Assembly (NCBI GenBank): GCA_950295325.1
Contig: OX485804.1
Location: forward strand, 65,884,033 to 65,944,032
Direction of reading: 5' to 3'
From: Polytrichum commune
Taxonomy: Eukaryota; Streptophyta; Polytrichopsida; Polytrichales; Polytrichaceae
DNA: 60,000 bases
The notes beneath the pieces were generated by a model. That model searched no databases. It was given only the letters and a program-made list of their open reading frames with translations, and was not told the DNA's origin. Each line of letters opens with the position of its first letter. Position 1 is the stretch's first letter. Made by a program: the position numbers and the translations under genes. Shown one piece after another: positions 23,314-34,100 of the stretch.

Positions 23314-23331
23314 GGGAAACAGTGTACGCCT
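22696..23331 (+). repeat. 106-bp tandem array, six units
   Basis: Units begin ttggttgccaca at 22696, 22802, 22908, 23014, 23120 and 23226, exactly 106 bp apart and differing by a few bases each. Each unit contains the right end of the family 5 element (cacggagtttcgagtgtac) joined to the right end of the family 4 element (aactccaaatggcaaccc), so the array arose from that junction. Confidence 0.95.
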
Positions 23332-24268
23332 CCTGCGGCGTGGCTGTAAGCCTGGTTGCTGGAAGCGGCTGCCAGGGGGAGGCCTTGGAACACTCAAAGG
23401 CTTCCTAGCTTGCAGCCCAGCTTCGTGGACTCGCCTCCACCACCCCCCCTCCCTGAACATCTGACAGCGGCCGCAGAGCTCCTCGCCAATCCCGTCGTCA
23501 AGTCCACCTCCGCCCGTGTTTGGGTGCGTGATCAGTTGCTAAAGCGAATCATCGAACTACTACCACCATCACCCAGCACCTAACACATGGGCAACAATCC
23601 TGCGCCCATGAACGCTGTACATGTCATGCAGTGGCTGTTGGCAACCTCCCATAGCTCATGGTCTAGTAGCGAGCCACGCACCTTCATGTGTGATAAGAAG
23701 TTGAGTTAAGTCAAATGAAGTAATCCGTCGAATTGTAGACCTGCTCACCAATTGCCCTCATTCCGCGCAACACAAGCATCACCTGTTGGAATCTAACTTA
23801 TATCAGGAAGCATGATGTTATAAATGAACTTAAGTCACCCAGGTAATGAGGCGCACTTTTTCTCATGTATGGATGGACGCTTGTGATGATACGGCAGGAG
23901 TAGGAGATAGAAGAATACTACTCAGTGGACTCCTCTGACGGCTTGCAGAGTGCATTTGTACCTCGTGGTGTAAGTGGGAGTGGTGATGAGTAAAAGGTAC
24001 AAAAGAAATCAGGCTTTTTTAAGCGGCACACACCTACTTCACTTGCAGAGGCACTTATTGCAGTGTGCTTACAATAAGAGAGCTTAGGTGTTCGCATCTG
24101 ATCAGCTGGGGGTGAGGGTTAGAGGAGTCGAGGAGTTGTGTACAAAACGATGGCCGGTGGGGACATGTGTGTTGTAATGCACATCTTGCTGTTCTGAGTG
24201 AAACTTTGAGTCCTCCGGGAGCTGGGTTTGGTAGTGTTAGAAAGGATTTGTGCCTGATTTGTGGAAAG
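23332..24268. other. PPO upstream region, with a GC-rich patch
   Basis: Bases 23330-23585 are much richer in GC than their surroundings and hold a 75-residue open frame (23356-23583, Pro-rich then LLANPVVKSTSARVW). I recognise no family; it may be a captured gene fragment. The remainder up to the PPO start is presumed promoter and leader. No TATA box can be chosen with confidence. Confidence 0.4.
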
Positions 24269-27200
24269 ATGGGGTCCTCACGGCCGGGGCTCCAAGTTAT
24301 GATGATGGCTACTGTGTGCATTGTGTTGTTTTTGAGTTTGAGCTATGGCGTGCTTGGGGCTCCCAATATGGGCCCGGACATGTACACGTGCAAGCAAAAT
24401 GCGGTGGTGCCTCCTCACAACATTCACCCGCATTGCTGCCCACCGCTGCCGGCTCGCCCCATCAAGGATTTCTCGTTCGAGGACCAGCCGTTCCCCATGC
24501 GCGTCAGGCGGCCTGCGCACAAGGTGGACGCAGATTACATTGCCAAGTACAACAAGGCGTATGAGCTGATGCGGGCGCTGCCTAATGAGGATCCCAGGTC
24601 CTTCCACCAGCAGGCTAACACGCATTGTGCGTATTGTGGGTACGGCTTCAAGCAGCTGGGGATCAATGTCACCCTTGAAATGCACGGCACCTGGCTTACG
24701 TTCCCGTTCCACAGGTATCATATTATCCATCATCATGCTCTTAATTTTCCAGTAAGTGGAACTGAATAGGCACCTAATTCCAGTCGATGAGCTTGTTCGG
24801 ATGTGGCTAAAGGATATTGTGTTTGTGTTGCTTGTGAGCTTGCACTTCAGAGTGCAATGTCGCCTCTTCCTCCTTTGATCATTGGTAATAGGTTGTTGCA
24901 CATAGAATCACTTGCAAGACCATAGATAGCGTTTGGTTTGGTATCTTCGGTATAGCCTTTGATTGGCCTTGCACGTGTGAACTCCTTCCTCGAGCTGGCA
25001 GTACTAGCTATGTTGATGACTTCGGAGAGGGTGGTAGGATGCGTTTGTGTTGCTTGTGGGTTTGTACTTCAGAGTACAATGTCTCCTCTTCCTACTGTGG
25101 TCATTGGTAACGTGTTGCACATAGAATCAAATGCAAGACCATAGGCATCATGCGGTTTTGTATCTTCGCTATAGCCTTTGATTGGCCTTACACGTGTGAA
25201 CTCCTTCCTCGAGCTGACAATAGCTAGCTAGCTATGTCGATGAGTTCGGAGAGGATGATAGGATGTGTTATTGTCGGTGCTAGTGGGTTACATTACACCT
25301 CAGAGTGCAATGTCGCCTCTTCCTCCTTTTGCTCATTGGTACAATGACCAAGTCATTATGTACGTCGAGTCAAACGCAAGACCATAGCAAGGCTTTAATC
25401 ATCATCATCATCTAATTTCTTCCAGGAAAGTAAATTGAAGGAACAGTTTATGTAATACTCATTCCTCCAGGTGGCAGTAGCTAACTTAGTCGATGAGTTT
25501 GGAATATGGGGATAGGATGTGTGTGTGTTGCTTGTGAGTTTACACTTTAAAGTGCAAAGTCGCCTCTTCCTCGGGTCGTTGGTAACATGTAGTAGCACAT
25601 AGAAACGATTGTAAGACCATAGCCAGGGTTGGGTGTTGGGTCTTTGAGATTAGTGTAGCCTTTGCTTGCCCCTGCACTCGTGCATCACATCTGAATTATG
25701 TAGAATCGAGTCCAAAGAATGTTGGTATATTGAGTAAAAGACGGTCGCCATCGACATAGCATAACCCTTCCCCAATTCCATAACGCCACCTCGTGTGCTA
25801 TATGATTATGGGATTTGGCAGCAGTACTGCCAACATTAGTCACGTCCTAACTATTCGTGCATGTTACTGTGATGAATTACCAGGTGGTACGTTTACTTCC
25901 ACGAGCGTATCCTTGCAAGCCTCATAAACGACCCCACATTCACTCTCCCATTCTGGAATTGGGACAGCATGATCGAGCCCGAGCGCCCGTCGCAAATCCC
26001 GTCCTACTTCTATACCGAACCGGCCCTTAATGACCCGCTCCGCAATCCTAACCATCGCACCCCAGCCGTACCCGATCTCTCAACCACGCTCGCCGGTTTG
26101 GCCCCCAACGAAAACTCCTCGATAGAAACAATCATCCAAACCAACAACAACCTCATGTACTCCACCGTGGTGACCGGGGCCACCTTGCCCTACCTCTTTC
26201 TCGGGAAACCCCTCCGGGGGGGTGTTGAGAAGGTCAGCCTCGGGGCTAGCGCATTTGAGGTCGGCCCCCACGGTGCAATTCACGGGTGGGTCGGCGACAA
26301 TCGCCAACCCAATGGTGAGGACATGGTGCACTTGTACTCGGCCGCCCGGGACCCAATTTTCTACGCGCATCACGCAAACTGCGACCGGCTATGGAACTCG
26401 TGGAAGGATATCCCCGGGGGTAAACGCACGGGCTTCGAGGACGATGAGGATTGGCTTGAGTCTCGCTTGCTATTTTATGACGAGAATGCGGACCTTGTGC
26501 GTGTGAAGGTACGCGATTGCCTTGACAACGAGAAGCTTAAGTACACATACGAGGAGGTTGACAACCCGTGGTTGCGCCACCAGCCCGTGAGCTACAAGAA
26601 GGAGGAGAAGTCGAATACTCCGGCCTCTGTGTCCACCATCGCTAGTTTGCTCTCCGCTGGAAGTGAACTTTTGTCCAGCCTCCGAGACACATTGAAGGTA
26701 ATTAAGATCTTCCCGATTGGGGGGGAACTCGGATGTTATAATAAGAAGTGTGTTTCTTTCTTATGGCTAATTGATTTTAATTAATATTCATAACATTCTT
26801 GAGCAGACTACGAAGTCTCCTGGAGCAAATGGAATCGTTCTTAGGTTACCTGAATAACCCAAGAATGATTCCTTTTGGAGAATGTCCTTGGACCTTCAAT
26901 TGAATCTTGGTAGATGGGAGAAGATTATGTTTACGAAAAAGGAAACAATGTGTCAACTAACGAGATCTAACCACTTGACTATGCAAACAAGAACCTTAAT
27001 TTGGAGTCAATTTCGTCGTTAAAGCTACGACTGAAATGGACTTGGGAGTGTTCTTACGTCCTTACAAGGCTCAAGAATGTTATGAATGATATCTTATTTG
27101 ATATCCAGTTGACCTCCATATTCAGTGCGTGGTAATGAGCAGTAATGGAATAATAAAGAAATTCAGTATGATTCATATCAAGGATTCAATAAGATACTTT

Positions 27201-27872
27201 ATAAGTTTCCTAATAAGTAAGAACATGTCTCATTCAACTTTGTAATATCTCAAACTAAATTTCAGTTCTATTAAGAACCTCAAAATTTTAAAACTTCATG
27301 ATGGTTCCTTGTGAATTTTATTATAAGCTGCCATCTGAGCCTTAGTATATTGTTAATGCCCTTTGCTTATATTTCAACAGGGCACTCAAGGAGAGGTCAC
27401 AGCATGTGATGTTGGGAGTGAGAACATCACTTTCTCCGACTCAACTTACCACACATTCATCCGAAGGGATTCTCAAGCTGCTCAAGGCAAATCCACCAGG
27501 AGGTTCCTCGGAGCCACGACGAAGAATGATGATTTGGTGGCGGAGGAGGTGCTGGAAATTGTGAACATTCAAGTGCCCTCCGGCATGAGGGTTAATTTCG
27601 ACATTTTCATGGACGCGGATGCTGACATGAACACGCCTCTCACCAGCGCTGAATATGTAGCCACGTACTCCAACATGCCCTTGCGCCCAGACACGGAGTC
27701 CCAGAAGAGCGTCAAGGTCACATTCCCGGTTGCCATTGGCATGAAGCTCAAAACCCTAGGCCTGGAGAATAAGGTGTGTGTGCCCATCAGCCTCGTGCCC
27801 AAAGTGGCAGACAGTGCAGTCGCCCCTGAGATAGCCATTGAGAGAATGCAAATCTCCACAGTGGTCGTGTGA
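24269..27872 (+). CDS. Polyphenol oxidase (type-3 copper catechol oxidase)
   Basis: It oxidises o-diphenols to o-quinones with O2 at a dinuclear copper site. Exons 24269-24714, 25884-26697 and 27381-27872 join to 583 residues. Residues 1-30 form a signal peptide with a Met/Val/Leu core; there is no long Ser-rich, twin-Arg plastid/thylakoid leader, so secretory or vacuolar targeting is inferred. Cys41, Cys56 and Cys57 match the N-terminal disulfide cysteines. CuA ligands are His119 (in HCAYC), His139 and His148 (FHRWY); Cys123 or Cys120 would form the thioether link to His139. CuB ligands are His278 and His282 (HGAIH) plus the His311-His312 pair before ANCDRLW. The DWL motif is at 338-340 and the KFDV-domain motif reads NFDIFM at 492-497, so all three domains (tyrosinase, PPO1_DWL, PPO1_KFDV) are complete. 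The first intron carries tandem repeats. A damaged copy of its 3' flank lies at 30260-30430. Confidence 0.93.
24790..25690 (+). repeat. Four tandem copies of about 220-260 bp in PPO intron 1
   Basis: Each copy runs tgttgcttgtgag..t, gcacttcagagtgcaatgtc, gcctcttcctcc, attggtaa, cacatagaatca..gcaagaccata, then tagcctttgattggcc and cgatgagttcggagagg. Copies start near 24818, 25042, 25265 and 25523. The third and fourth have small insertions. No exon sequence is included. Confidence 0.88.
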
Positions 27873-27884
27873 GAAGCTCGCTCA

Positions 27885-28050
27885 GAGTTACAATCAAATT
27901 CACATAGGCAGATGCAGCACATCTAAGACAAAGGATTTAAGAGAGTAATTAGTCAAGCATCTGGAGTGCGCCCTTCAAAGATATTTATGAGTTTCCGACA
28001 GCAACCTATGTACAGTGGCTTTTTATAAATAGCAAGAACACCTTAAGTTC
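27885..28050 (+). repeat. PPO 3' flank, copy 1 of a duplicated segment
   Basis: Immediately after the stop codon. It shares ordered blocks with 30260-30430: attcacatag, ggcagatgcagca, agcatctggag, aagat..ttatga.tt, and tgtacag.ggctttttt.tata. Presumably it is the transcribed 3' untranslated region. Confidence 0.7.
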
Positions 28051-28175
28051 TGGTTTTGACACAGTCTTCTGCCTAAAATTCAATTGCAATGTCGTTACAT
28101 GATGACATGATGACATGCGGCATTACACATTTCTACAAATACGTGGAAATTGTCACAGTGGTCGCACCTTTGGTA

Positions 28176-30253
28176 AGATGACTTCACAAAATACCAAACT
28201 CAATGTCATGAAGGTTCCAAGCTAATTCATGAACCTTCCAATCAATGTTGCCAGAGTGTTCTACCAATTTCATGAACCCTTTAAATTGGTTCATGATTCT
28301 TCTAAACCTTCTTGACTTGTGGCACACCTCAAGTGGACCTTTACCTCTAACAATTTCATGAATCTTCCCAACAAATTTCATAAAACATTTCGCACGTTGT
28401 GATTTTCGTATTCTCAACTTCTCTACTTGCCTTCTCATTGTTCATTGGTTCCTCTTTTGTTTGTATTTACCTGGAAGCCTCTAGCCATGATGTTGATTTT
28501 TCTTTGGCCTTTCATTATTGTACCTCAAAGCCGGAAGCAAGCAATGCATGTTCTTCTCTTGTCATCGTAGCAAACATCACAAACCCAATGTAGTTGGAGT
28601 GCGCAATCTCATGGATTTGAGAGTGTTGTGTGGTCATGAATTTAATTGTGGGAAGAGTTTGGCCATGTGAGTTGAGCGCATACCGTAATTGGTGTGCAAT
28701 GTCCAATTGTGCTTTGTTTGGTTGTTTGTGAGAGCCTCAAACATTTGCCTTCATACTATGTCTGACACTAGAATTGATTTGAAATCGATTCAACACTAAT
28801 CGACACTAGGGTTTGTTCTGTGTCGATTAGGGTTTTAGTTGTGAGCGATTCATTGTTTTATTTGTTTCTTGATTGGAAGCAATTGGAACAGTTTGATCTG
28901 TGTTTCTTGGTGTTAATTCGGGTTAGAATTGGTGTCAATTGCAAGTTATAATTAGCTTTTTGTTTGGTTTAGGTTACGGTTTGTTCTTCTAAATTGATTC
29001 AATTCAGTAGCTATGCCTAGTCGTTTGCATAGATGATGCACTTCACTCACAAATCATACACTCTTATTTTAATGAGGGCTTATCTTATGCTAACACAACT
29101 ATACGCTACAATTATCCTTACGAAACTATTAGGAGCATAGCTAGAGCTTTTGGAGAAAATGGTCAATTAGTGCCCAAACATAGAGGCGGTGTTTGCTATC
29201 CAATTTTAAATGAGCATATTCAATGGTGAATAGAGAGGCTTCATGCAGATCCAAACATCACCATAGAACCTTTCCATCAACTAAATGAAGCTCTTCAATT
29301 TCCACGCCCTGTATCTATCAGTTGTGTTTCAAAAGCCATTCAAAATTAACCTAGATTTTCCTTCAAGTTGATGTGCTTGAACCAAGTCATTATAACAATG
29401 AAGAACGTCTTAAAGAGCATATAGAGTGGTACCAAAAGTTTTAGGGTTTGGTGGCAGTATGGTTGATGTTGTATACATGGATAAGGTTGGTTTCAATTTA
29501 CATTTGACACATTGTTTTGGAAGAGCTCATTGAAGATAGGACGCCAACGAATTCGTACAACTCAAAGGGGTCGAAATTTATCTTTGGTGCTTGCAAGTGG
29601 TCGTGAAAGAGTCATTACACATGATGTCACACTTGGTGCCTACAATACATACAAGTTCTTAAAATTAATTTAGACCAACGTCATTCCTAGCCTTATTAAA
29701 CAAAGGTTCATCCTCATGGACAATGTCCCATTCACAGATCTTGTGAAATACAATAAACTTTTAAAGATGTTGGACACATCTACTTTCGTTTACCATCATC
29801 TAGACCATTTCTCAATGCTATAGAATGAGTATTTGGACACATCAAAAGCCATGTGCAACATAATGATCTCCAAAATCATCAACACATTAGTATTAGATCA
29901 CATTATTAATGATGCACAAGCAGTCGTTGCAAACATGATCCAAGGTTGAATAAGAGAGGTCAATCAAAATTTTGGTAGAGCTAGTCATGGGGAGTGATTA
30001 GGAGGATCTTATACATGATGTATAGTTCTTTGTGAAATAAAGTTAGACAATTTATGAAATTGATTTTGTGAGGTTGAGAATATGGGTACCAACTCATGAA
30101 ATTGTTTACATGTAGTGAAATTGGTTGAAAGTTTGAGTTAAATCGATTATCTATAATGAACTTGGTTCATGATTCTAATGTAATTGATGGAACCTATTAT
30201 TAAATTGGTTTGTAAAATCATGAAATTGAGTTTTCACTTCTGTGATTTCACCT
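28176..30253 (+). mobile_element. Degenerate Tc1/mariner-like transposon
   Basis: This 2078-bp element is flanked by TA (28174-28175 and 30254-30255). Its ends pair as diverged inverted repeats of about 37 bp: agatgacttcacaaaa at the left against aggtgaaatcacagaa read from the right, then aactcaatgtcatga against aactcaatttcatga. It encloses the broken transposase at about 29040-29997. Subterminal regions carry repeated ttcatga motifs at both ends. Confidence 0.8.
29040..29997 (+). pseudogene. Broken Tc1/mariner (DDE_3-type) transposase
   Basis: Conceptual translation with frameshifts and stops gives an N-terminal helix-turn-helix-like part (ETIRSIARAFGENGQLVPKHRGG near 29125-29200). A DDE domain follows with the acid motifs VYMDKVGFNLHL (near 29470), TQRGRNLSLVLASGRERVI (29560-29615), ILMDNVPF (about 29710) and NAIE before a stop and VFGHIKSH (about 29820). 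The end reads IREVNQNFGRASHGE then stop at 29995-29997. Multiple in-frame stops make it inactive. The class is clear from the three acids and their spacing; the exact lineage is not. Confidence 0.8.
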
Positions 30254-30259
30254 TACTAA

Positions 30260-30430
30260 AGGAGTTGCAATTCACATAGAGAGAAGCAAACCTACTCTGG
30301 CAGATGCAGCAGAGCAGAAAAAAGAAAGACAGTTCAGCATCTGGAGAAATTATGAAGATGCTTATGAATTTGCAGGCAGAAATTGAGGCCTCTGTACCAT
30401 GTACAGAGGCTTTTTTGTATAGCATGTACA
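30260..30430 (+). repeat. Relic second copy of the PPO 3' flank
   Basis: It matches 27885-28050 in order and orientation with small insertions (ggcagatgcagca, agcatctggag, gtacagaggctttttt). No PPO coding sequence precedes it, because the Tc1-like element occupies that position. It is evidence of a former tandem duplication around PPO. Confidence 0.65.
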
Positions 30431-31157
30431 CACCAATGACTCCAAATCTGAGTTTGACAATACACAAACATGTTGATTGTTGACACATGGTCGACAGCTC
30501 ACAAAGAGCAGAGAAGAAATGGACCATAGGGAAAAGAAAATTCAAAGCCAAGTACAGTAAACTCGCCATAAGCAAGGGCCCAAGGACCCTATCTTTTATC
30601 AGAAAGACTGGATTATTCCCAACCTTGGAGACTGAGTCCCATGATGCATGTAATGATCCATTTACACCATCCTATTTCACTCCGCACTGTCATCTTCACA
30701 AGGGAATTGTGAAAGAACTACCGTGCAAACAATGGTTCTATGAGAGGGCTAAGTACGAATGTCTTTTGCAAAGCATCCAAAGGAAAGAAAAGAGGTCTAT
30801 GAAATTCCCCTCGCTGATGACACAGGAATTCTCAAACGCACACCAATTCAATATAGCAATAACCACACAACCTTGACATTACCAAAACAAATGGCACAAT
30901 GATAACAACATCCACAAAGCTGTAGCCTTGAAACAAGAGACAAAATGCATTTAGATTTATTACATCAGAAAGTACAGAAAGTACTCCAAAATATACATGG
31001 GACAAGTTCCCACTGGGTGAGCCCAACACAGAAACTTCATTTGAATGCCTCATTTGCCAGATGCCAGTATCAATGCCAAACATGCTAACTACATAGACTT
31101 GCCCACTTCAGTCCTCAAGAAAAAATGTCATTTACCCAGTCACCTTAACCCAGGGTC
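30431..31157. other. Region between the PPO relic and LPLAT, including LPLAT 3' UTR
   Basis: No second gene recognised. The part next to 31158 is presumably the 3' untranslated region of the minus-strand LPLAT gene. A 129-residue plus-strand frame at 30487-30876 has no recognisable domain. Confidence 0.5.
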
Positions 31158-34100
31158 CTACTCTGCCTTCTTGGTCTTCGTTTTACTATTTCCTCTTGGA
31201 GGCTTCACTATCATTCCAAATAGTATGACTGCAATGGGGATGATAGTACCCACATAATATACACTGCTATAGGCCTGCAGAGTCTCCCTGCCACTGAGTA
31301 GCTGTTCACACATTGACAACAACCATGTGTTATTATCAACTCAGAATCACATTTTCAGTAGCTTGTAGTCTGTTTTCCATGTTTCTATGTCTCTAAAAAA
31401 AGCACGGTTCATCATCATGGACAAATTGGCTCAACTAAACAACCAACAAAATTGACTAATTCAACCCCCAATGCTGAAATTCAGAAATGATCGTCTCATT
31501 GATCTCTTCAATGAATGAACATCTACAACTTTCAGCTCTTCATATTTCTGCCTTTATCTCTAACTACGCATTTCTGGACTATTTGACAGCTAAGACACCA
31601 AGGCCCTTAATGACCTCCTTATTTTATCCCTTCAGAGGGATTGCAAGGATGTATCTTCATCCAGCACCATAGGATGTCATTAAAACCAGATACAAACAGC
31701 TTAGAGACATCATCCTCGTCTTTATCCAATACCAGACAGATGATAAGTAGGTACTCCACTTTGTTAGTATCACATAAAGAAATGAATATGCTAGATATTA
31801 ACATTCTTGAAAACATCCCTTCCAGAGGCCTTAAGGTACATGCAGTGGTATAAAAAATGAATATGCACATGAATTTTGTTGAAAAGATGTGACAATATAC
31901 TTACCAAAAACCCAATGCAAGCATAATTATTTACAAGAGCGCCAAAAAGACCATTGATCAAGTGCCCAAATCGCCGGGCCCATACAGCCTTCTCAGGGAG
32001 TGCCAATTGCCACTTATAGAGCACTGAACAAACAAAGACACTCACATCAGCACCTTTGATTGAGTTAATTCTATAAAAGCAATCCCTTTCATGTAGAATG
32101 AAAGTGTGCCAAAGTATGCAAATTTTAACTACATTTCAAGGGATTTAAGGAATAAGTCACAACAGATCTCTATCACCAAAATGCACCCCTGGGTCTGAAA
32201 TCCAACCCCAATACTTCAAATCGGTAATAAAGTCATGTTAGGTAAATAAGTATGCAATCCTGAACTGTAGTAATAGCTATGGTGTGGATACCACAAAAAT
32301 GAATATAATATTAAGCGGCTCAAACTTCAAACAGAAGAATTTCTACAAAAGAAGGGAGAGAAGAGAGGAAAAACTTGATAGGTAAACCAAAGAAATGAAT
32401 AAACATCTGAATGTTGAATCTACAGAAACTGGTCAGAGACACAAAGTGAGAAGGCCACTCATGTAATCAGATAAGGATATGACTATCGACAGAAAAGCCA
32501 GTCCCCTTGTTGGGGTTTTCCTGACTACGAATGAGCTGGCTTCTCTCCCTAGATGCCACAGGACAATATTTTGGCAATTATACATTACATTGAACTAGGA
32601 AGATCTGCAATTCGATTTGCAACTGCAATAACTTTTCATCCATTTTCAGAAGCCTCATTCAATATTCTCTAGGAAGCACATCTTGAAAAATTGAACCATG
32701 AAGACACCATGAATGTTTTCCACATAATTCCAGAAAACTAAGGTTTTAAAATTGCTTAATAAGAACTTACACATTTAAGACCTTGCAATAGTAATTTTAA
32801 TAAGTACATGCAAGAACTTTGTTGCCATCAAAAGACTTTCAAACACGCACACTCATAATAGTTTCTGTAAACCTCATGACATACAGAAGCATAAAGTAGC
32901 TCCAAGTGGTGGCAGTCTTACCTCTTGAACCAGCGATCATGAGAGCACTATGAACAAAGTAGAACAGGTAGCCAGTGTACAATCCCTGTCAACAATCACC
33001 GGAATAGAAAATCAGCATCCCCTCATCAATCCTGCGAAAGTATCACCAACTCAACCAAGAACTGGTGGGCAAAAGTACAGGTCAAATGCTTCAGGCAAAG
33101 CCAATTCGTATGATGTGACAGGCAGTGTGTACAGGGCTGGCTTTGAGGCCAAACTAAATTTAATCGTTGAAACGAGCATGCACTTGTACCCCAGAAAAGA
33201 TTGCTCGTTTCAACCACTTTCTAAATAATCATATTCAACCATGAAGTCCCTAAAAGACATGCACTATACATTACTGAGAATGTTTTTATCATTCTGTTGT
33301 TTGGCCTGTTAAGCAGGTCGAACTCCATGATACATCTGACAGATATATTTTTATGGTACTCTTTATTATGAAACCTTCACCACCTCAATCCCTCTGCTAC
33401 AAGAATGTCAAGAACATGAAATGGCACTGATAAGCAACAACATAGAAGTGGATGTAGAAAACTTACATGCCACACAGCACTCACTACTTGAGTAACAAGA
33501 AGTTGTACAAACCCAGCCTTCCCTCCTTTGGGTACCAACCTCTCGTAAACATCTATTATGAATGGTCAAGATTACAAAGAATCGGTGTGAAAGGAAAGGG
33601 TGACAGAAACAAGAACTACACACAATAAACAATAAAAGTGTTTTCTCTTACCAGAAACAACTCTTCACTATATCAATGCTGTCACCCTTCATCTAATATA
33701 TTCTCACAAAGTAGCAGCATCCATCCACAAAGTGCAATGGCCAACAACAACTAATCAAGACCTTATTGGGAACTCGCAGAATAATATCAAGGATACAGTG
33801 TCGAAGCCACGTGCTGACAGAGATGTTCCAATACATGGGGAGCTCCACTCCACTTTTGGCAAGTTCCACCTTTGCAATATCCACATTTTTAGCTCGAGTC
33901 CACTTAGGTGTTGCATCAGAAGACGGACCTGATGTTGCCCATCCACTGAAACCCAAGCCTGATATGATGACAGAAACCTCTGAAATAGACCAGATGAAAT
34001 AATACTTCCACCGAGCAGTGAGTCCGCTCAGATACATGTATCCAAGGCGATGCCAGAAACCCCATTTTTGGTATTCCAAAGATTCAAACTTGGAAAGAGG

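Noticed and set aside
30487-30876. 129-residue plus-strand frame upstream of the LPLAT 3' end
   Set aside because: No domain, no splice context and ordinary AT-rich composition. It falls between the PPO relic and the LPLAT 3' UTR.
33732-33932. Plus-strand frames opposite LPLAT exons
   Set aside because: They are antisense shadows of the well-supported minus-strand exon 4.
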